Origin: Cephalopachus bancanus
Lineage: Eukaryota > Chordata > Mammalia > Primates > Tarsiidae
Direction: 5' to 3'
Assembly (NCBI GenBank): GCA_027257055.1
Contig: JAPVLO010000056.1
Span: 1,674,001 to 1,738,000, forward strand
Length of the DNA stretch: 64,000 nucleotides
A program made the position numbers and the translations under genes. This document shows, in pieces, positions 43,916 to 55,189 of the stretch. The notes beneath the pieces are model-generated. The model was not told where the DNA came from and made no database searches. It was given only the letters and a program-made list of their open reading frames with translations. Each line of letters starts with the position of its first letter. Position 1 is the stretch's first letter.

Positions 43916-45360
43916 ATTTTTAGAAATTCAAGATGGCAGACTGGGCATCCCACCCAGAAAAGATTCCATTAAATAGGCAACAAAGTTGTACAAAATAGAA
44001 TACATAAATTCTTGGAAGTTTTAGCTTTTAGGGGTTTTTTTGTTTTGTTTTGTTATATCCACACACCAAAGATTTACACACATTTCTGAAGGATGGAAAG
44101 CAAATTGGGATTATTGAGGCTTAAACTGGAGCACAAGAACTCAGTGCAGGATTTAAGAAGAAGACTGGTGTGAGTGTGTGAGCTGCACCACTTGATGGAG
44201 CCGTAGGAAAACCTCTGGATTGAAAGCCTAGAATGCTAAGGGATGGCCATGGTGAGGAAGTCGAGCCTGGACTGAAGATGCCCTATAGTCTGGGTAGGGG
44301 CTAAGGTGGAGGCAGAGAAGAATTCAAGATAAATCTCCAAGTTCATCTTGACCCGAAGAAAAAGAAGAAAGGTATTTCAATTCAGAAGGGAAATGTGCTG
44401 CAGTGCTCTAACCCCAGGGTCAACTCAGTGTTCCCCACCATGTTTGTCAACAACAAAGGCAAGTCTGCCGCTCAGCAAGACCTGCTTATGGACACAGAGC
44501 TCACCATCAGCTCTCCTGTCTAGAGAAAAGGCGATTTCGGTAAGGCTGCTGATGGATTACAATGGAATTCCAAGCTACCTATACTACCAAGCAAGAGTAA
44601 GTCAACTGAGTCAACATTTGGGGAAAACTGATGAGAAAGAGATGGACAAACATTTTTAAATGCAAACAATAAACCCTGGAAAAGAAATAAGTAAAAAGCA
44701 GAATAGAATTTTTAAAATAAATTTAGTCAGCTAACCTATGAGAAATCTGAAATGTTATTGATATAAGAAACAGGTAGGTTCTTGAAAATGCAAATCATGT
44801 TTATCAACATTTTCAAAATTCAGTGGAAGGGCTAAACAATAGATTAGTCACAGTTAGAGACCAAAGTAGTTATCTGAAAGATGAAGTCAAGGAAATCTCA
44901 TGGAACATACAGCAAAAGGTGAGGAAAAAGAAAATATGAGAAAAAAGTTAAACTAAATGGAGAGTACTGGCATTCCCTCAATAAGAGTTGCAGATATGAA
45001 AAATAGGTGCAGAGGTCAGTGTAGGTCATGGCGGTGCAGATATCATTGAAGAAAAAAAGGGAAAATATAATTCTTATCCTAAATAGAGATGCAATTCAGG
45101 TTGAAAGAATCATTTCAATGTGACATGCAATGGATGTAAACAAAGAAAAGAAAACAAAAACCCACTCCCAGTTGTAATCTGGAGAAATTCCAAGGAGACG
45201 ATCCTAAAAGCTGACAAGGGATGGGGCAGTAAACATATCTCAAAAAGACAAAAATCAGACTGCACTCGGCTCTTGTGTCAACAATCCTAGACCTCCTATG
45301 ATACTGAAGGAATGTCTCCAAGGTTATGAGCAAATGTGTTCTTGAACTTAGAATTATATA
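43916..45360 (+). mobile_element. Old L1 or HAL1 5' portion
   Basis: Sense LINE-1-type 5' UTR and ORF1 region. It begins near ATTCAAGATGGCAGACTGGG and contains 'gaggaagtcgagcctggact', CGGTAAGGCTGCTGATGGAT, TAAACAATAGATTAGTCACA, GAGACCAAAGTAGTTATCTG and AAAGACAAAAATCAGACTGC. The lack of ORF2 downstream could mean truncation or a HAL1 (ORF1-only) element. A 103-codon frame at 44348-44659 reads through the 5'-UTR part and shows no domain. Confidence 0.6.
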
Positions 45361-45611
45361 GGCAGTGTGAAGTTAATTAAAGAAATTCCAGAATTTGGGA
45401 GAACTCTGAAATGTCACCTAGTAGACAAAAGAATGATACTCTATCCCCACTCCTGCCAAAGGAGTCCACATCTTAATTCCAGAAACCTGTGAACATAATA
45501 TTTTACATGAAAAAGAAACTATAGATGGATCAAATTAAGGACCTTGACATGGATCTTTAAAAGCAAGAAACCTTAATGCATATGTTAATTAGTGTGATTT
45601 AGCCATTCCAC

Positions 45612-46040
45612 ATTGTATACATATCTCAAAATATCATTTTGTATACCATGAATAGATATCATTTTATTTGCCAATTGGAATGTAATTTTTAATTATTTTT
45701 TTATTTTAAAGATGTGGGATACAATTCAGGATTAGGTACATAAGTGGTCAATGTACAGCTGAAGTTTGGGCCTCCCATTGGTCCTCACTTCACCTGGTTT
45801 AGGATCAGGGATGCCTATTGATGTTATGTGCCCCCTTCCCTCCCCTGGCAGTGTCCCACTACTGCCAATCCCTTTCTTGTAGTATTATGATAAGGGTTCA
45901 GGGTCCACTTATGAGTGAAAACATGTGGCACTCAGATCTTTGTTTCTGTGATAGATCACTGAGTATGATGAACTCTAAATCCATCCAAGTTGCTGCAAAG
46001 CCCGTAATTTTGTCCTTCCTTAAAATTTTTTAAAAAACAG
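45612..46040 (-). mobile_element. L1 3'-end fragment, antisense
   Basis: GTCCACTTATGAGTGAAAAC, ATGTGGCACTCAGATCTTTG and GTTTCTGTGATAGATCACTG come first. They are followed by 'aaatccatccaagttgctgcaaa' wording (shown in part), the antisense ORF2 end/3' UTR of L1. It interrupts the surrounding ancient repeat. Confidence 0.75.
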
Positions 46041-46047
46041 GAAACCA

Positions 46048-46357
<310 letters not shown>

Positions 46358-46665
46358 TCACACTGTGGCTAGAGGGAGATTTTACTACAGAAAAATGTAA
46401 TGTTGTTGTCGTTGCAAATGGAGGAACAGGGCCACAAGTCAAGGGATACGAATGCCTCTAGAAGCTGGAAAAGGTAAGGAAACAGATTTACTCAGAGTCT
46501 CCAGAAAGGAACTCATCCCTGCTGCCATCCTGATTTTAGCCTCATGAGACCCATGTAGGACAGCTAACCTACAGAACTGTTCTAATTTATTCATTTGTGT
46601 TGTTTTAAGCCACTAAATTTGTGGTAATGTATTGCAGCAACAGCAGGAAACAGTACACGTCCCTC

Positions 46666-47439
46666 CCATACACCCCTTCTGAAAATAATTACTTGAGACC
46701 ATATTCTAGCAAACTGAAAATGGAGCCTAAGAAAGAAAATCATATATGATATAAGATACATCTGTGCAACAGATCTAATAAGCATTCAATCAAAATTAGA
46801 ATAGAAAGCCAGAAGTTTTTGTGAAAAATCATAAAGGAGAACATAAAATCCATTTCAGAAGTTATAGGACTGAGAAGCATAATGATCTTAAATATTTGAT
46901 GAAGACATTTGTATCTTCTACAAAATAGAAAAAAGAGTAATTAGAAACATTGGGAAAATTAGAAGCGTGTATGCAAAAGTCATAGCCCAAATATGTACGA
47001 TTTTAAACAATTGACAGAGAGTAAAAAAAGAAAATCCAGTTACCCCTGGTCACCCCTTCATGTCTATGGCTTAGAAGTATCCTTTCTCCTCCATGGGTTC
47101 AATCACACACCTAGATTCTGTAGTAAATATTGTTTGAACAATTACAATATTTGAAATGGCTTTTTTTTTTTTTTTGGTTGACCATTCTTAGAAGGAAGCT
47201 ATAGACAAAACAATTAAGATTTAATAATAACTATAGTACAGAATGTAATTAATGTTAACATGAATTAATGTTAATATGAAAATGATATTGGCCATCAGGA
47301 ATCAGGAAAGGGGTAAGGAGAGAGGGAATAAAGTATAGTTCAGTAGTGTCCTCTCACGATGGGAAGTCAATAGATACTGTCTCAACTGCTGGCCAAAAAA
47401 AAAGTTTAAATATATATATATATATATATATATAACTTG
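46666..47439. other. AT-rich non-coding stretch
   Basis: Contains a T-run at 47161-47175 and a (TA)n microsatellite at 47410-47434. No gene and no firm repeat. Confidence 0.5.
47410..47434. repeat. (TA)12 microsatellite
   Basis: About 25 bp of alternating TA. Likely length-variable and cruciform-prone. Confidence 0.9.
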
Positions 47440-47639
47440 TAAAAACCTTCAGTCATTATTTAACGGATATTCATTGAGTGTTTCACTATTAGGCACCTTT
47501 CCAAGTATTAGAAATATAACAGTCAACAAAACAAAGTCCCTTTTATCACAGAGTTTACATTTTAGTGAGACGGAACAGGCTATAAACCAATAAATGACTT
47601 ACTTATCTAGTAAGTCAGATGGTGATCAATGTTGCAAAG

Positions 47640-47874
47640 CAGGGGTCAGCAAACTTTTTTTGTAAAGAGCAGATAAATAGTAAATATTTTAGGTCTTGCA
47701 GGCCATAAGACCTCTGGCACAAGCACTCAGCTTTGTCACTGCAGTGGGAAAGCAGCCATAAACAAGACATAAACAAATGTGTGTGTCTTTGTTTTAATAA
47801 AACTTTGTTTACAAAAACAAGTGGTGGGCTTGATTTGACTCATGGCCCCTGCAGACCATGGTTTGTACCTTCTT
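47640..47874 (+). mobile_element. hAT-Charlie non-autonomous relic (MER3-like)
   Basis: Begins CAGGGGTCAGCAAACTTTTT, then TAGTAAATATTTTAGGTCTT, GCAGGCCATAAGACCTCTGG, AAAGCAGCCATAAACAAGAC and TTAATAAAACTTTGTTTACA, closing with GGCCCCTGCAGACCATGG. It is clearly the well-known 'ggggtcagcaaact' hAT relic. The exact family name is uncertain. It interrupts the surrounding L1 relic. Confidence 0.85.
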
Positions 47875-48207
47875 GCTATTAAAAAATAGTGAAGCCTGGA
47901 TGAAAGCTAGGGACAACCACGGCGGGGGGGAGGGGTTGCCATTTTAAATAAGGAGATGAGAGAAGACCTCAGAAGAAACGGATTCTTGGGCAAGGAGTGG
48001 AAGAAGGGAAGAGGGTGAGTCTTATACCTTATGTCTGGGGTATGGGTGTTCTAGGCAGACAGAACAGCAAGTGCAAAAGTTGAAGTAGGAGCATGCCACA
48101 CAGAGACCACGAGGCTGGAGCAAGAAGAGAGTGGAGGAGAGTAACAGGGGCAGGCCCCAGAGACAAGGTGGGACGATGACATGGGTCTGGGCAGGTCTGT
48201 TGCAATA

Positions 48208-48315
48208 AAAGTGTGGTCCTGCAACCAGCAGCATTAGATCCCCCTGGGATCAGAATCTGCACTTTGACAAGAACCTCAGGTCAATCATATGCACATTAAG
48301 GTTTTAAAATCACAG
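48208..48315 (+). repeat. MER5A-like hAT relic nested in L1
   Basis: AAAAGTGTGGTCCTGCAACC, AGCAGCATTAGATCCCCCTG, GGGATCAGAATCTGCACTTT, GACAAGAACCTCAGGTCAAT and TCATATGCACATTAAGGTTT match MER5A internal order. About half length. It splits the L1 unit between 'tgttgcaata' and 'gtatggagcc'. Confidence 0.75.
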
Positions 48316-49375
48316 GTATGGAGCCTTCTGGGCCATCCTGGGACTTTGGCTTTTATTCTGAATGAGATGGAAAGCCTCTGGCTGATTTCAAGCAGAGAAG
48401 TGACATGATCTGACTTTCATTTCTAAAGAACTACTTGGGTTACTGTTTTGTAATTAGACCATAGAAGGGAAAAGGAGGATGCAGAAAGTCAAGCTAGAAT
48501 ATTTCAGCAATCAAGTGAGAGATGGCAATGATTTGGACCAGGATGGGTTAGTAAGAAATGGTCAGAGTCTGGATATATTTAGAAGTAAAGCCCACAGGAG
48601 TTCTCATCAGTTTGGATGTGAGGTGTGAGGGGGACAAAAAGGACTTATTAATTAATGAATTGCAAGATTTGGGACCTGAACAACTACACAGATGAAGTTG
48701 TGCACAAAGTGGGGAAGACTATAGGGGAATAAATTGGAGAGTGTGGGGGAAGGTCAAAGACTATGAAATTAGTTTGGAACACTTTAAGTTTGAAATGTTC
48801 ATTACACAACCAACTGGAGAGATCAAGCAGGTATTTGGGTATGAGTCTGGAGCTCAGTAGAGAAGAACACCTACTTGAAGATCTGGAAATAACAGCATGA
48901 GACAGAGAGTGTGAAGGGATTTTGAAAATGGGGCAACTACTCAAAATCTTTCACAACAAGGAACCAATAAATACTGCTTAAGTTTTAGAGGTTAAGTAAC
49001 ACTATATCAGCATATAGATTAGAGTTAAGGGAGTACCCTTCCTAAAATAAAAATAATCAGAAAGAAATTTTGCACGTCACAAAAGGACAAATTTTATATA
49101 ACTCCATTCATCTGAGGTACCCAGAGCAGTCAAATTCATAGAGACAGAAAGTATAATGATGGCTGCCAGGGGCTAGTAGGAAGGAAGAAAGAGTAGTTAT
49201 TATTCAATAGGTGCAAAGTTTCAGTTTGAGAATATGAAAAAAGTCCTGGAGATGGATGGTGGTGATGATTGTACAACAATGTGAGCACACCTAATGCCAC
49301 TGAACTGTGCACTTAAAAATGATGAAAATGGTACATTGTAAGTTGTGTATATATTAACATAATAAAGTGTATTTT

Positions 49376-50089
49376 TTAACTTTTAAAAACTCATGTAGTA
49401 CACACACAAAAGAAACGAATTGTTACCGCATGGGACTCAGCATGAGAAGGGAGGGAAGGAGATGCAGACTTTTTATTTTGTACTTTTCTGTACTGTTTGC
49501 ATTCTTTAACCATAGGCACACATTATTTTCATACTTCAAAATAAAATATTTTAAAAGAAAGAGTATGAAAAGGAAAATTCCAGTCCATATTTCTGCTTGA
49601 CTTGTGCTCAAATTCTCAAAACACTCTTTTAGAGAAACTGATTTCCAAGAAGCCTTCAAAGCCCTTTTTATTATTATTGTTATTATTACTACTAGAATCC
49701 ATTCCCGTGGAATCAGACATTTTTGTGTTTTCCGATGGAGCCTGAATTCAAAGCCTGGGAGAGTAAGTACATTTGGAAACCTACTCAGCACAGCCTTTGA
49801 ACTGCCTTGCTTTCCAGGGCTTCCCGCACTTCCCTCGTCCAACTGGCTTCCCACCCAAGACATCGTCCTCAGGCAGCTAGTATTTACTGAGCTGCCTGTG
49901 GGGGTGCCCAGAGACTGCTGGAGCATGCCTAGTAAGCGAAGCAGACCCACCAATGAAGCAGACCTCAGGAAGATCCCAGACTGCAGCTGTTCCTTACCTG
50001 GAATCCAACCAACAAGTTAAAGGATGCCAATACAAAGGCCTCAGAGAAGGCCTTTACACCTTACAGAATTTACCAGAAATCCTAGATTC
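49376..50089. other. Non-coding stretch with two overlapping chance frames
   Basis: Frames of 176 codons (49423-49953, minus) and 138 codons (49604-50020, plus) overlap on opposite strands. The first begins in the L1-adjacent A/T-rich sequence and includes an (ATT)n-like patch. Neither has a domain, a signal peptide of convincing shape or a splice context. I do not call a gene. Confidence 0.5.
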
Positions 50090-50245
50090 CTACCAGAGGA
50101 TCCTAGCATGTCAGAGTTAGAAGAGACTTCAAAAAATCATACTGTAAAACAGTTTCGTTTTATAGAGGGAGAATTGAGGCCCAAATATGCACAATCACAG
50201 ACAATGGGTTAGAGGTAAAGCCCAAGACTCAAACGTAGATGTGCA
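50090..50245 (-). repeat. MIR-related SINE relic
   Basis: GAGTTAGAAGAGACTTCAAA, 'cgttttatagagggagaatt', TGAGGCCCAAATATGCACAA and 'gttagaggtaaagcccaaga' follow the 'ttagagctggaagggacctt - gaggaaactgaggcccaga' type of ancient SINE. Confidence 0.55.
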
Positions 50246-50654
50246 TCAGGAAATATGCCAAGTTCTAGATTTCAGTCTGAAGGAGTCTTCCAAATGGCAG
50301 GCCCTGTCCTTTTGGGGGTAGGTTGAGTAACAGATGGAGTAACAGGGAATAGGAAGAAGTGAGAAGGCAGGGAGAAACACATATAGTTTTGGTTACCTTG
50401 GCAGATGTGATAATAGCATAATAAGTCAGCCAGAATTCTAAGATTGCCCATGAAGTCACTCAACTGATGGATCAGTTCTTTGTTGATGGATTCTTTTTGT
50501 CCTTCATGTGCCAGACCTTGCTTTATGTGCTATGGATGTGGAATTGAATCAGACATGGCCCTGCCCTTGAAAAATTCACTGTCCAGTAGACCATGGCTAC
50601 TCATGGTAAGCATGGCTGCTAATAGAGACAGCTATAACACAGCCTGCAAAGCAT

Positions 50655-50825
50655 GGGATAGCACAATATTTCCTAAACTTTTCTAATCACTAGAATTACC
50701 CACCCTAGACTTACTACCGAGTTAGATTATTCAGGGGAAGGACTTGGTAACCTGCATTTTTACCAAGATACATCCCTCCCGTCCCCACGTGATTCTTATG
50801 ATCAGTCACACTGGCTTTGAAATCT
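50655..50825 (+). repeat. MER5A-like hAT relic
   Basis: ATTTCCTAAACTTTTCTAAT, CACTAGAATTACCC and AACCTGCATTTTTACCAAGA, then 'gtccccacgtgattcttatgatcagtcacactggctttga' wording in shortened form. Matches 'ttctcaaactt - gaatcacc - ctgcattttaacaagc - aggtgattcttatg'. Confidence 0.65.
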
Positions 50826-51454
50826 TTCAAAGCTGAATTCCCAATCTGGCTCAGGACCATGATGTTACCTATCTGACAAAACTACCTACCTGGACATTCA
50901 TCTTTCACCTATTCTCAGATACCTCAAGACTATACCCTTCCTCCCATCAAGACCCAGGACTACTTTGCATTAATGTACAAGTTGTGTCCTGCACAAACAC
51001 ATCATCCAAGGGGCTGAACGCTTGCTGAGATTCGGTCTACACTGTAATAATTCCCTTACCCAGAGGAAAGGGTCCCATTTTTTCCATTCAAACACTCTTA
51101 GCCTTAATTCTCTTGAGTTGTGTCTTCCCACTGGGAGTGATTTTTTGTAATTCATCTTCCCAGAAGGAGAAATATTTTTAATGAGTAAAAAGTCACCAGA
51201 TAGACTAGCAGGACCCTGAAAAAAACATTTTCAAATATAAGGCTCCTTGTTAACACAGGTTCCTACTAGTACTGGTACCTGTCACCACTCCCAGATTTTC
51301 CTGCCACACTGGAAATCTTCCATCTCTTCAGTGGCTGCACCAGCCTAATGTATAAGCTAGACCCTGGCCTGAGTTCTTGCCTGTTCTCTCAGTTCTGCAA
51401 TAAAGGAGGCACCGTCTCAAATATTGTTTGTCCCATACCTGGAATGAAAGACAG
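50826..51454. other. Non-coding stretch
   Basis: No gene. The 50830-50960 part is faintly L2-like (ATACCTCAAGACTATACCCT). No confident call. Confidence 0.4.
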
Positions 51455-51665
51455 TGTTGCTTGTAGATTAATAATACGAGCTTTGAAATCAGACCTGAGT
51501 TCAATTCTCAACTTTATCCTTTGCTTATGTGACTTGAACAAATTAAATATTATCTATATGATGTAAATTTAAGTTTCTTATGCATAACTTTGTTGAAGGT
51601 TAGTACAAGATAATGCATGTAAAAATTCTTAGCACAGAGCCTGGGACATAATGAGCTTCTGTTTT
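51455..51665 (+). repeat. MIR SINE relic
   Basis: Sense MIR: AATACGAGCTTTGAAATCAG, ACCTGAGTTCAATTCTCAAC, TTGCTTATGTGACTTGAACA, GATAATGCATGTAAAAATTC and TTAGCACAGAGCCTGGGACA. Confidence 0.85.
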
Positions 51666-51684
51666 CTGCGTGCTATCGCATTTG

Positions 51685-51805
51685 ATTTAAGCTTCACCTC
51701 AACACCTTTGGATGACTATTATTATTCTTCTTCCAATTTTACAGATAAAGAAAATGAGTGTTGGAGTTAGATAGAAGAAAGTGGTAGAAAGCTAATATCC
51801 AAACC
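51685..51805 (-). repeat. MIR SINE relic
   Basis: Antisense MIR directly following a sense MIR: TTAAGCTTCACCTCAACACC, TTATTATTCTTCTTCCAATT and TTACAGATAAAGAAAATGAG. The two form a head-to-tail-inverted pair. Confidence 0.65.
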
Positions 51806-52509
51806 CAACTGCAATTGTCTAATCTATGTGTGGTTTGGGTTTTTTGGTTTTTGTTTTTTGTTTTCCCCTTTTACTTTTGCCTCTAGATCCAGACATTAAC
51901 TCTTCTCAGGTCCAAGAAGTTGAAAGGATAAGATTTCACCCTCGATTTACAAATAGACCAAGTTAGGCTCCGCAGTCCAGGTAGAAAGGCAAATAGGCTT
52001 TTGATCTTGAGTGCCAGTTAAAATCTGCTAGTAATTAGTGCCCAGAGCACCATGCTATGAAGGATTGCAAGGGCAAGTCAGGGTTCATAGAACATCACGA
52101 TTGATTAATGACGTCAGCCATGGGAATGGGATCCAGGAATGATGGCAGGTCCTTCAGAGCACACCCCACCCCCTTGAAGATTTCAAAGTCTGCCCAAAGC
52201 CAAGCACATTTGATAAAAAAAGGAGAACTAAGGGTACTAAATAAAGCTGTTAAAGACTATTAGCACCTTATTAAGACTTTTTCCCAGATGCAGCCAGAAA
52301 TAACCAAAGAATACAGAATGAAGGTATATTTTGGAGAGAAAGCATGGAGCTCTCTGAAACTTTTTATTTAAGGAGCAAAAACTCAGTTTTGTCCACTTTC
52401 AAGGCTTCAGGTCTAGGCTCCATCTCCCTGACATCAGGTCGGTGGAGAGAGGTCATGGTGGGATTCTGAAACTTTCTCATAAAGCCCAATAGGAGCTGAT
52501 GTGTGGCTT
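51806..52509. other. Non-coding stretch
   Basis: A T/G-rich patch at 51833-51866 and otherwise unassigned sequence. No gene. Confidence 0.45.
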
Positions 52510-52755
52510 TCAGCAGACCAGGAACAGGGCTACACAGCAGGAGGTGGGCAGCAGCAGGTCAGCTGAGCTCCGCCTCCTGTCAGATCAGTGGCAGCACTGG
52601 ATTCTCATGGGAGCAAGAACCCTACTGTGAACTGCACATGCCAGGGATCTAGGTTGCGCACTTCTAAAGCCCAGTGATCCCACACCCACCCCTCTGGTGG
52701 AAAAATTGTCTTCTGTGAAATCGATCCCCGATGCCAAAAAGGTTGGGGACTGCTG
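52510..52755 (+). mobile_element. MER1B: MER1B (non-autonomous Charlie3) element
   Basis: GGAACAGGGCTACACAGCAG, CTCCGCCTCCTGTCAGATCA, TGGATTCTCATGGGAGCAAG, GCCAGGGATCTAGGTTGCGC, 'ggtggaaaaattgtcttctg' and AAAAGGTTGGGGACTGCTG. An internal-deletion derivative of the Charlie3 copy at 4409-7046. The first ~40-50 bp of the left end is absent or unrecognisable. The other end is intact. Confidence 0.88.
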
Positions 52756-52756
52756 A

Positions 52757-52895
52757 CTTGGGGCAATTAATTTAGTCTCTCCAAACCCCAGGGATTTTAT
52801 CTGTAAAGTGTGGATAATAATCTCTAAGTCATAGTGCTTTACAGGCACGAAATAGGATAAATACGCAAAGAAGCTATAGAGAATCCCACTCAAAA
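52757..52895 (+). repeat. MIR SINE fragment
   Basis: TTGGGGCAATTAATTTAGTC, TCTCCAAACCCCAGGGATTT, 'atctgtaaagtgtggataat' and 'tttacaggcacgaaatagga' follow MIR. The MER1B copy abuts its left edge, suggesting insertion into the MIR. Confidence 0.7.
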
Positions 52896-52959
52896 GTAGG
52901 TGTTTGAAAACATTCATTCCCCACTCTTTCTCTCTCAATAGAAACATGGTGACTTGCTG

Positions 52960-53210
52960 TTTGTAAATCAGGGTTACTGAGGCATGATTTATAGACAGTA
53001 ACATTTATTTACTCTAGGTGAACAGTTCTACAAGTTTTGACACACACATGCAACCATGTAACCATGGCCACAGTAGATATAGGATGCCACCATCCCCCAA
53101 AAAGCTCATTGAGCTTCTTTCTCGTCAACACCTTGCCCTCACCTTTAGTCCTGAGTAAACGCTGATCTTATTTCTGCCTCTATCATTTTCCTTTTTTATT
53201 AAAACCTTTA
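52960..53210 (-). repeat. Old L1 3'-UTR fragment, antisense
   Basis: CTACAAGTTTTGACACACAC, ATGCAACCATGTAACCATGG, AGTAGATATAGGATGCCACC and 'catcccccaaaaagctcattg' match the antisense old L1 3' UTR ('gttttgacaaatgtatacacctgtgtaacc'). Confidence 0.65.
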
Positions 53211-53769
53211 TTAAAAGCATAGATCCTAACAGCAAATAATTCTGTGGGGTTTTCCCTTCACATCCTACTCAAAAATAGCTCTGCTCCGACAGCAAGCTCT
53301 CTGTTCCAGGAAAATTCTTCATTAAATAAATGAATTCCATGTGCATATTAAAAAGACATTCTGCTTCGTATTCCTTCTATTTATAGTCAGATTCCACCAC
53401 TGGAGGCCCAGGGAGCCTGTCAGGGTCTCCCTGTCCTCTTCAGCTCACACTCTCTCCTCCCTGCTCTGGCCCAACTGTAGATCTGGCTCCAGGCCCAGGT
53501 GGCAGGAAAGTCAAGGTGCCAAGAGGGCTTGTGGAAGTGTTTCCTGAGGAGGTATTCTCCCCAAGTTTTTGGTACAAACTTCAGGACACTCTGTAATATC
53601 TGGGGAAATACATGTCGTATAATAATTACCTACTGCATAGGGAAGAAAGGTAATCAGACTAGAAGCAAGAGTAGAGGAAGGGACAGGGAGAGTCAGGTGG
53701 CCTCTGAAGTCTTTCCTATCAGAAAAGTCCCACAAACTAGGTGGATCACACAAGAGTTGCTGAGCCTTC
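53211..53769. other. Single-copy stretch
   Basis: No gene called. Frames at 53341-53816 overlap and lack domains. Confidence 0.45.
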
Positions 53770-53905
53770 CTCCCTTACCTTCATATGCCAGATACTATGT
53801 TAGGCACAAGAATTAAAGGTAGACAGGAAGAACAAAATAATAATTAGACCTGGTTTCTGCTCACAAAGAACTCACTGTCTAATAGAGAAACAAAACATGC
53901 ACAGA
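53770..53905 (+). repeat. Old L1 3'-UTR type scrap
   Basis: ATGCCAGATACTATGTTAGG, 'tttctgctcacaaagaactc' and ACTGTCTAATAGAGAAACAA match the 'ctgccctcatggagcttacattctagtgg' portion of the old unit. Confidence 0.55.
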
Positions 53906-53924
53906 AGAATGTGGTTAAGTGGAG

Positions 53925-54145
53925 GAGAAACAGTATGGGCTATGGAAGTAGAGGAAGAGAGGGTTTAACCTGACTTTGTCGTGTGCTAATTGTGTGCCCT
54001 TGGGAATTGTGCTTCTCTTCTCTGAGCCTCCGGGTTCTCACTTGTAAGCTAAAAGTTATATCCACCCTCAGAGGAGTGTTATGCAGACTGAATGAGGCAA
54101 TGGATATCAAGAGGCTAGTCCAGTATCTGTCATATTTAGTTGAAG
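53925..54145 (+). repeat. MIR SINE relic
   Basis: Sense MIR: AGTATGGGCTATGGAAGTAG, 'taattgtgtgcccttgggaa', CTTCTCTTCTCTGAGCCTCC, GAGGAGTGTTATGCAGACTG and GTCCAGTATCTGTCATATTT. Confidence 0.8.
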
Positions 54146-54171
54146 AAAGGTAGTTTTCTTTTTACCCTATG

Positions 54172-54217
54172 TATTATTCAGGGTTATCCAGAGAAACAAA
54201 ACCAATATGGGACAGAT

Positions 54218-54262
<45 letters not shown>

Positions 54263-54755
54263 GTTAGATAGATAGGGAGATAGATAGATATATAGATAGA
54301 AGACAGATAGAATAATACTGTCCTATAATAAGACAAGACTTATTATAAGGAATTGGCTCACATGATTATGGAGGCTTAGAAGTCCAAAGATCTGCAGTCA
54401 GCAAGCTGGAGACCCAGGAGAACAAAAGGTGTGATTCTATTCCAAGTCTGAAAGCCTGAAAATAAGGAGAGTCAGAGGTGTAAGTTCCTGTCTAAAAGTC
54501 AGCTAAATACTCAAGAAGAGATCAATTTTCAGTTGGAGTCTGAAAAGAACAATGTCCCAGCTCAAGCAGTCAGGCGGGAGAAGTTCCCTTACTGAGCCTT
54601 TTGGTTCTATTCAGGTGTTCAGGTGCCCAATCACATTAGGGAGAACAATCTGCTTTACTCAGTTTATCAATTTGAATGTTAATCTCATCCAGAAACAGTG
54701 CCACAGACACCCTCAGAATAATGTTTGACCAAATGTCTCGCCAGGCAAGTTGACA
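54172..54755 (+). repeat. Ancient repeat carrying the GATA tract
   Basis: TATTCAGGGTTATCCAGAGA, AACAAAACCAATATGGGACA, then (GATA)n, then AAGGAATTGGCTCACATGAT, TATGGAGGCTTAGAAGTCCA, GCTGGAGACCCAGGAGAACA, CTGCTTTACTCAGTTTATCA and ATAATGTTTGACCAAATGTC. The whole is a familiar ancient unit ('cagggttctccagagaaaca'), of which the GATA region is a normal component that has expanded here. Family name uncertain. Confidence 0.75.
54216..54310. repeat. (GATA)n tetranucleotide microsatellite
   Basis: About 45 bp of clean GATA repeats followed by interrupted copies (GTTAGATAGATAGGGAGATA) to 54310. Likely polymorphic. Confidence 0.95.
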
Positions 54756-54859
54756 GGCAAAGCATCACAACCTCCAAAAAAGGAATTCGTGTTCTAAAAG
54801 GGGTTCAGAATTAAGTCTCATTCACTCCTTGTCAGTCTCAGCTGCATCTCAAGATGTGA

Positions 54860-54995
54860 CTGCTCACTTTCTACCTTGTGTTTTAGTCCCTGTCTCAATT
54901 CTTCTAATCTATAGGCTTCTTAACACACTGTCCATGACTGATACAGGCTCAATGCCTGGCACACTATACAGACTCAGGAAATATTGGTTAAGTGA
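54860..54995 (+). repeat. L2 LINE fragment
   Basis: Sense L2 tail: 'tcaattcttctaatctatagg', CTTCTTAACACACTGTCCAT, GCTCAATGCCTGGCACACTA and 'ctcaggaaatattggtta'. Confidence 0.6.
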
Positions 54996-55189
54996 CTGCG
55001 AAATCTAATCCAACCCTTCCATGCAACAGGTTAAGCAACAAAAACTTAATCTTAGGCTTGTATGTTTGCTCATTCAGCATCTGCTGATCTCCTGCTATGT
55101 TCTGTAGCAAACATTCAGGGTAAATATACAGAGCTAGGCAAGACATCATATATGCCCCCTGAAAGGTCAGACTGGCCCAAAGGAGGGAA

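Larger units (their letters stand above)
47440..49375 (+). repeat. Long old L1 3'-UTR relic with nested hATs
   Basis: About 1.9 kb of the old L1M-type 3'-UTR unit, interrupted by two hAT relics. In order: GGATATTCATTGAGTGTTTC, TAAGTCAGATGGTGATCAAT, GGGGTTGCCATTTTAAATAA, GGTGTTCTAGGCAGACAGAA, CAGCAAGTGCAAAAGTTGAA, GGGACTTTGGCTTTTATTCT and AGAAGTGACATGATCTGACT. Then AGTCTGGATATATTTAGAAG, GGAACACTTTAAGTTTGAAA and finally the terminal 3' UTR with GATGGCTGCCAGGGGCTAGT, TGGATGGTGGTGATGATTGT and CACTGAACTGTGCACTTAAA. Possibly two adjacent L1 relics. Confidence 0.75.

Noticed and set aside
44348..44659. 103-codon frame beginning MTRRKRRK
   Set aside because: It lies in the 5' part of an old L1/HAL1-type element, and its basic start is chance. 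No domain follows.
49423..50020. Overlapping 176-codon (minus) and 138-codon (plus) frames
   Set aside because: They lie on opposite strands of the same DNA, include A/T-rich repeats, and show no domain, conserved motif or splice context.
54216..54310. CRISPR-like array
   Set aside because: The repeats are contiguous 4-bp units with no spacers, in a mammalian repeat context.
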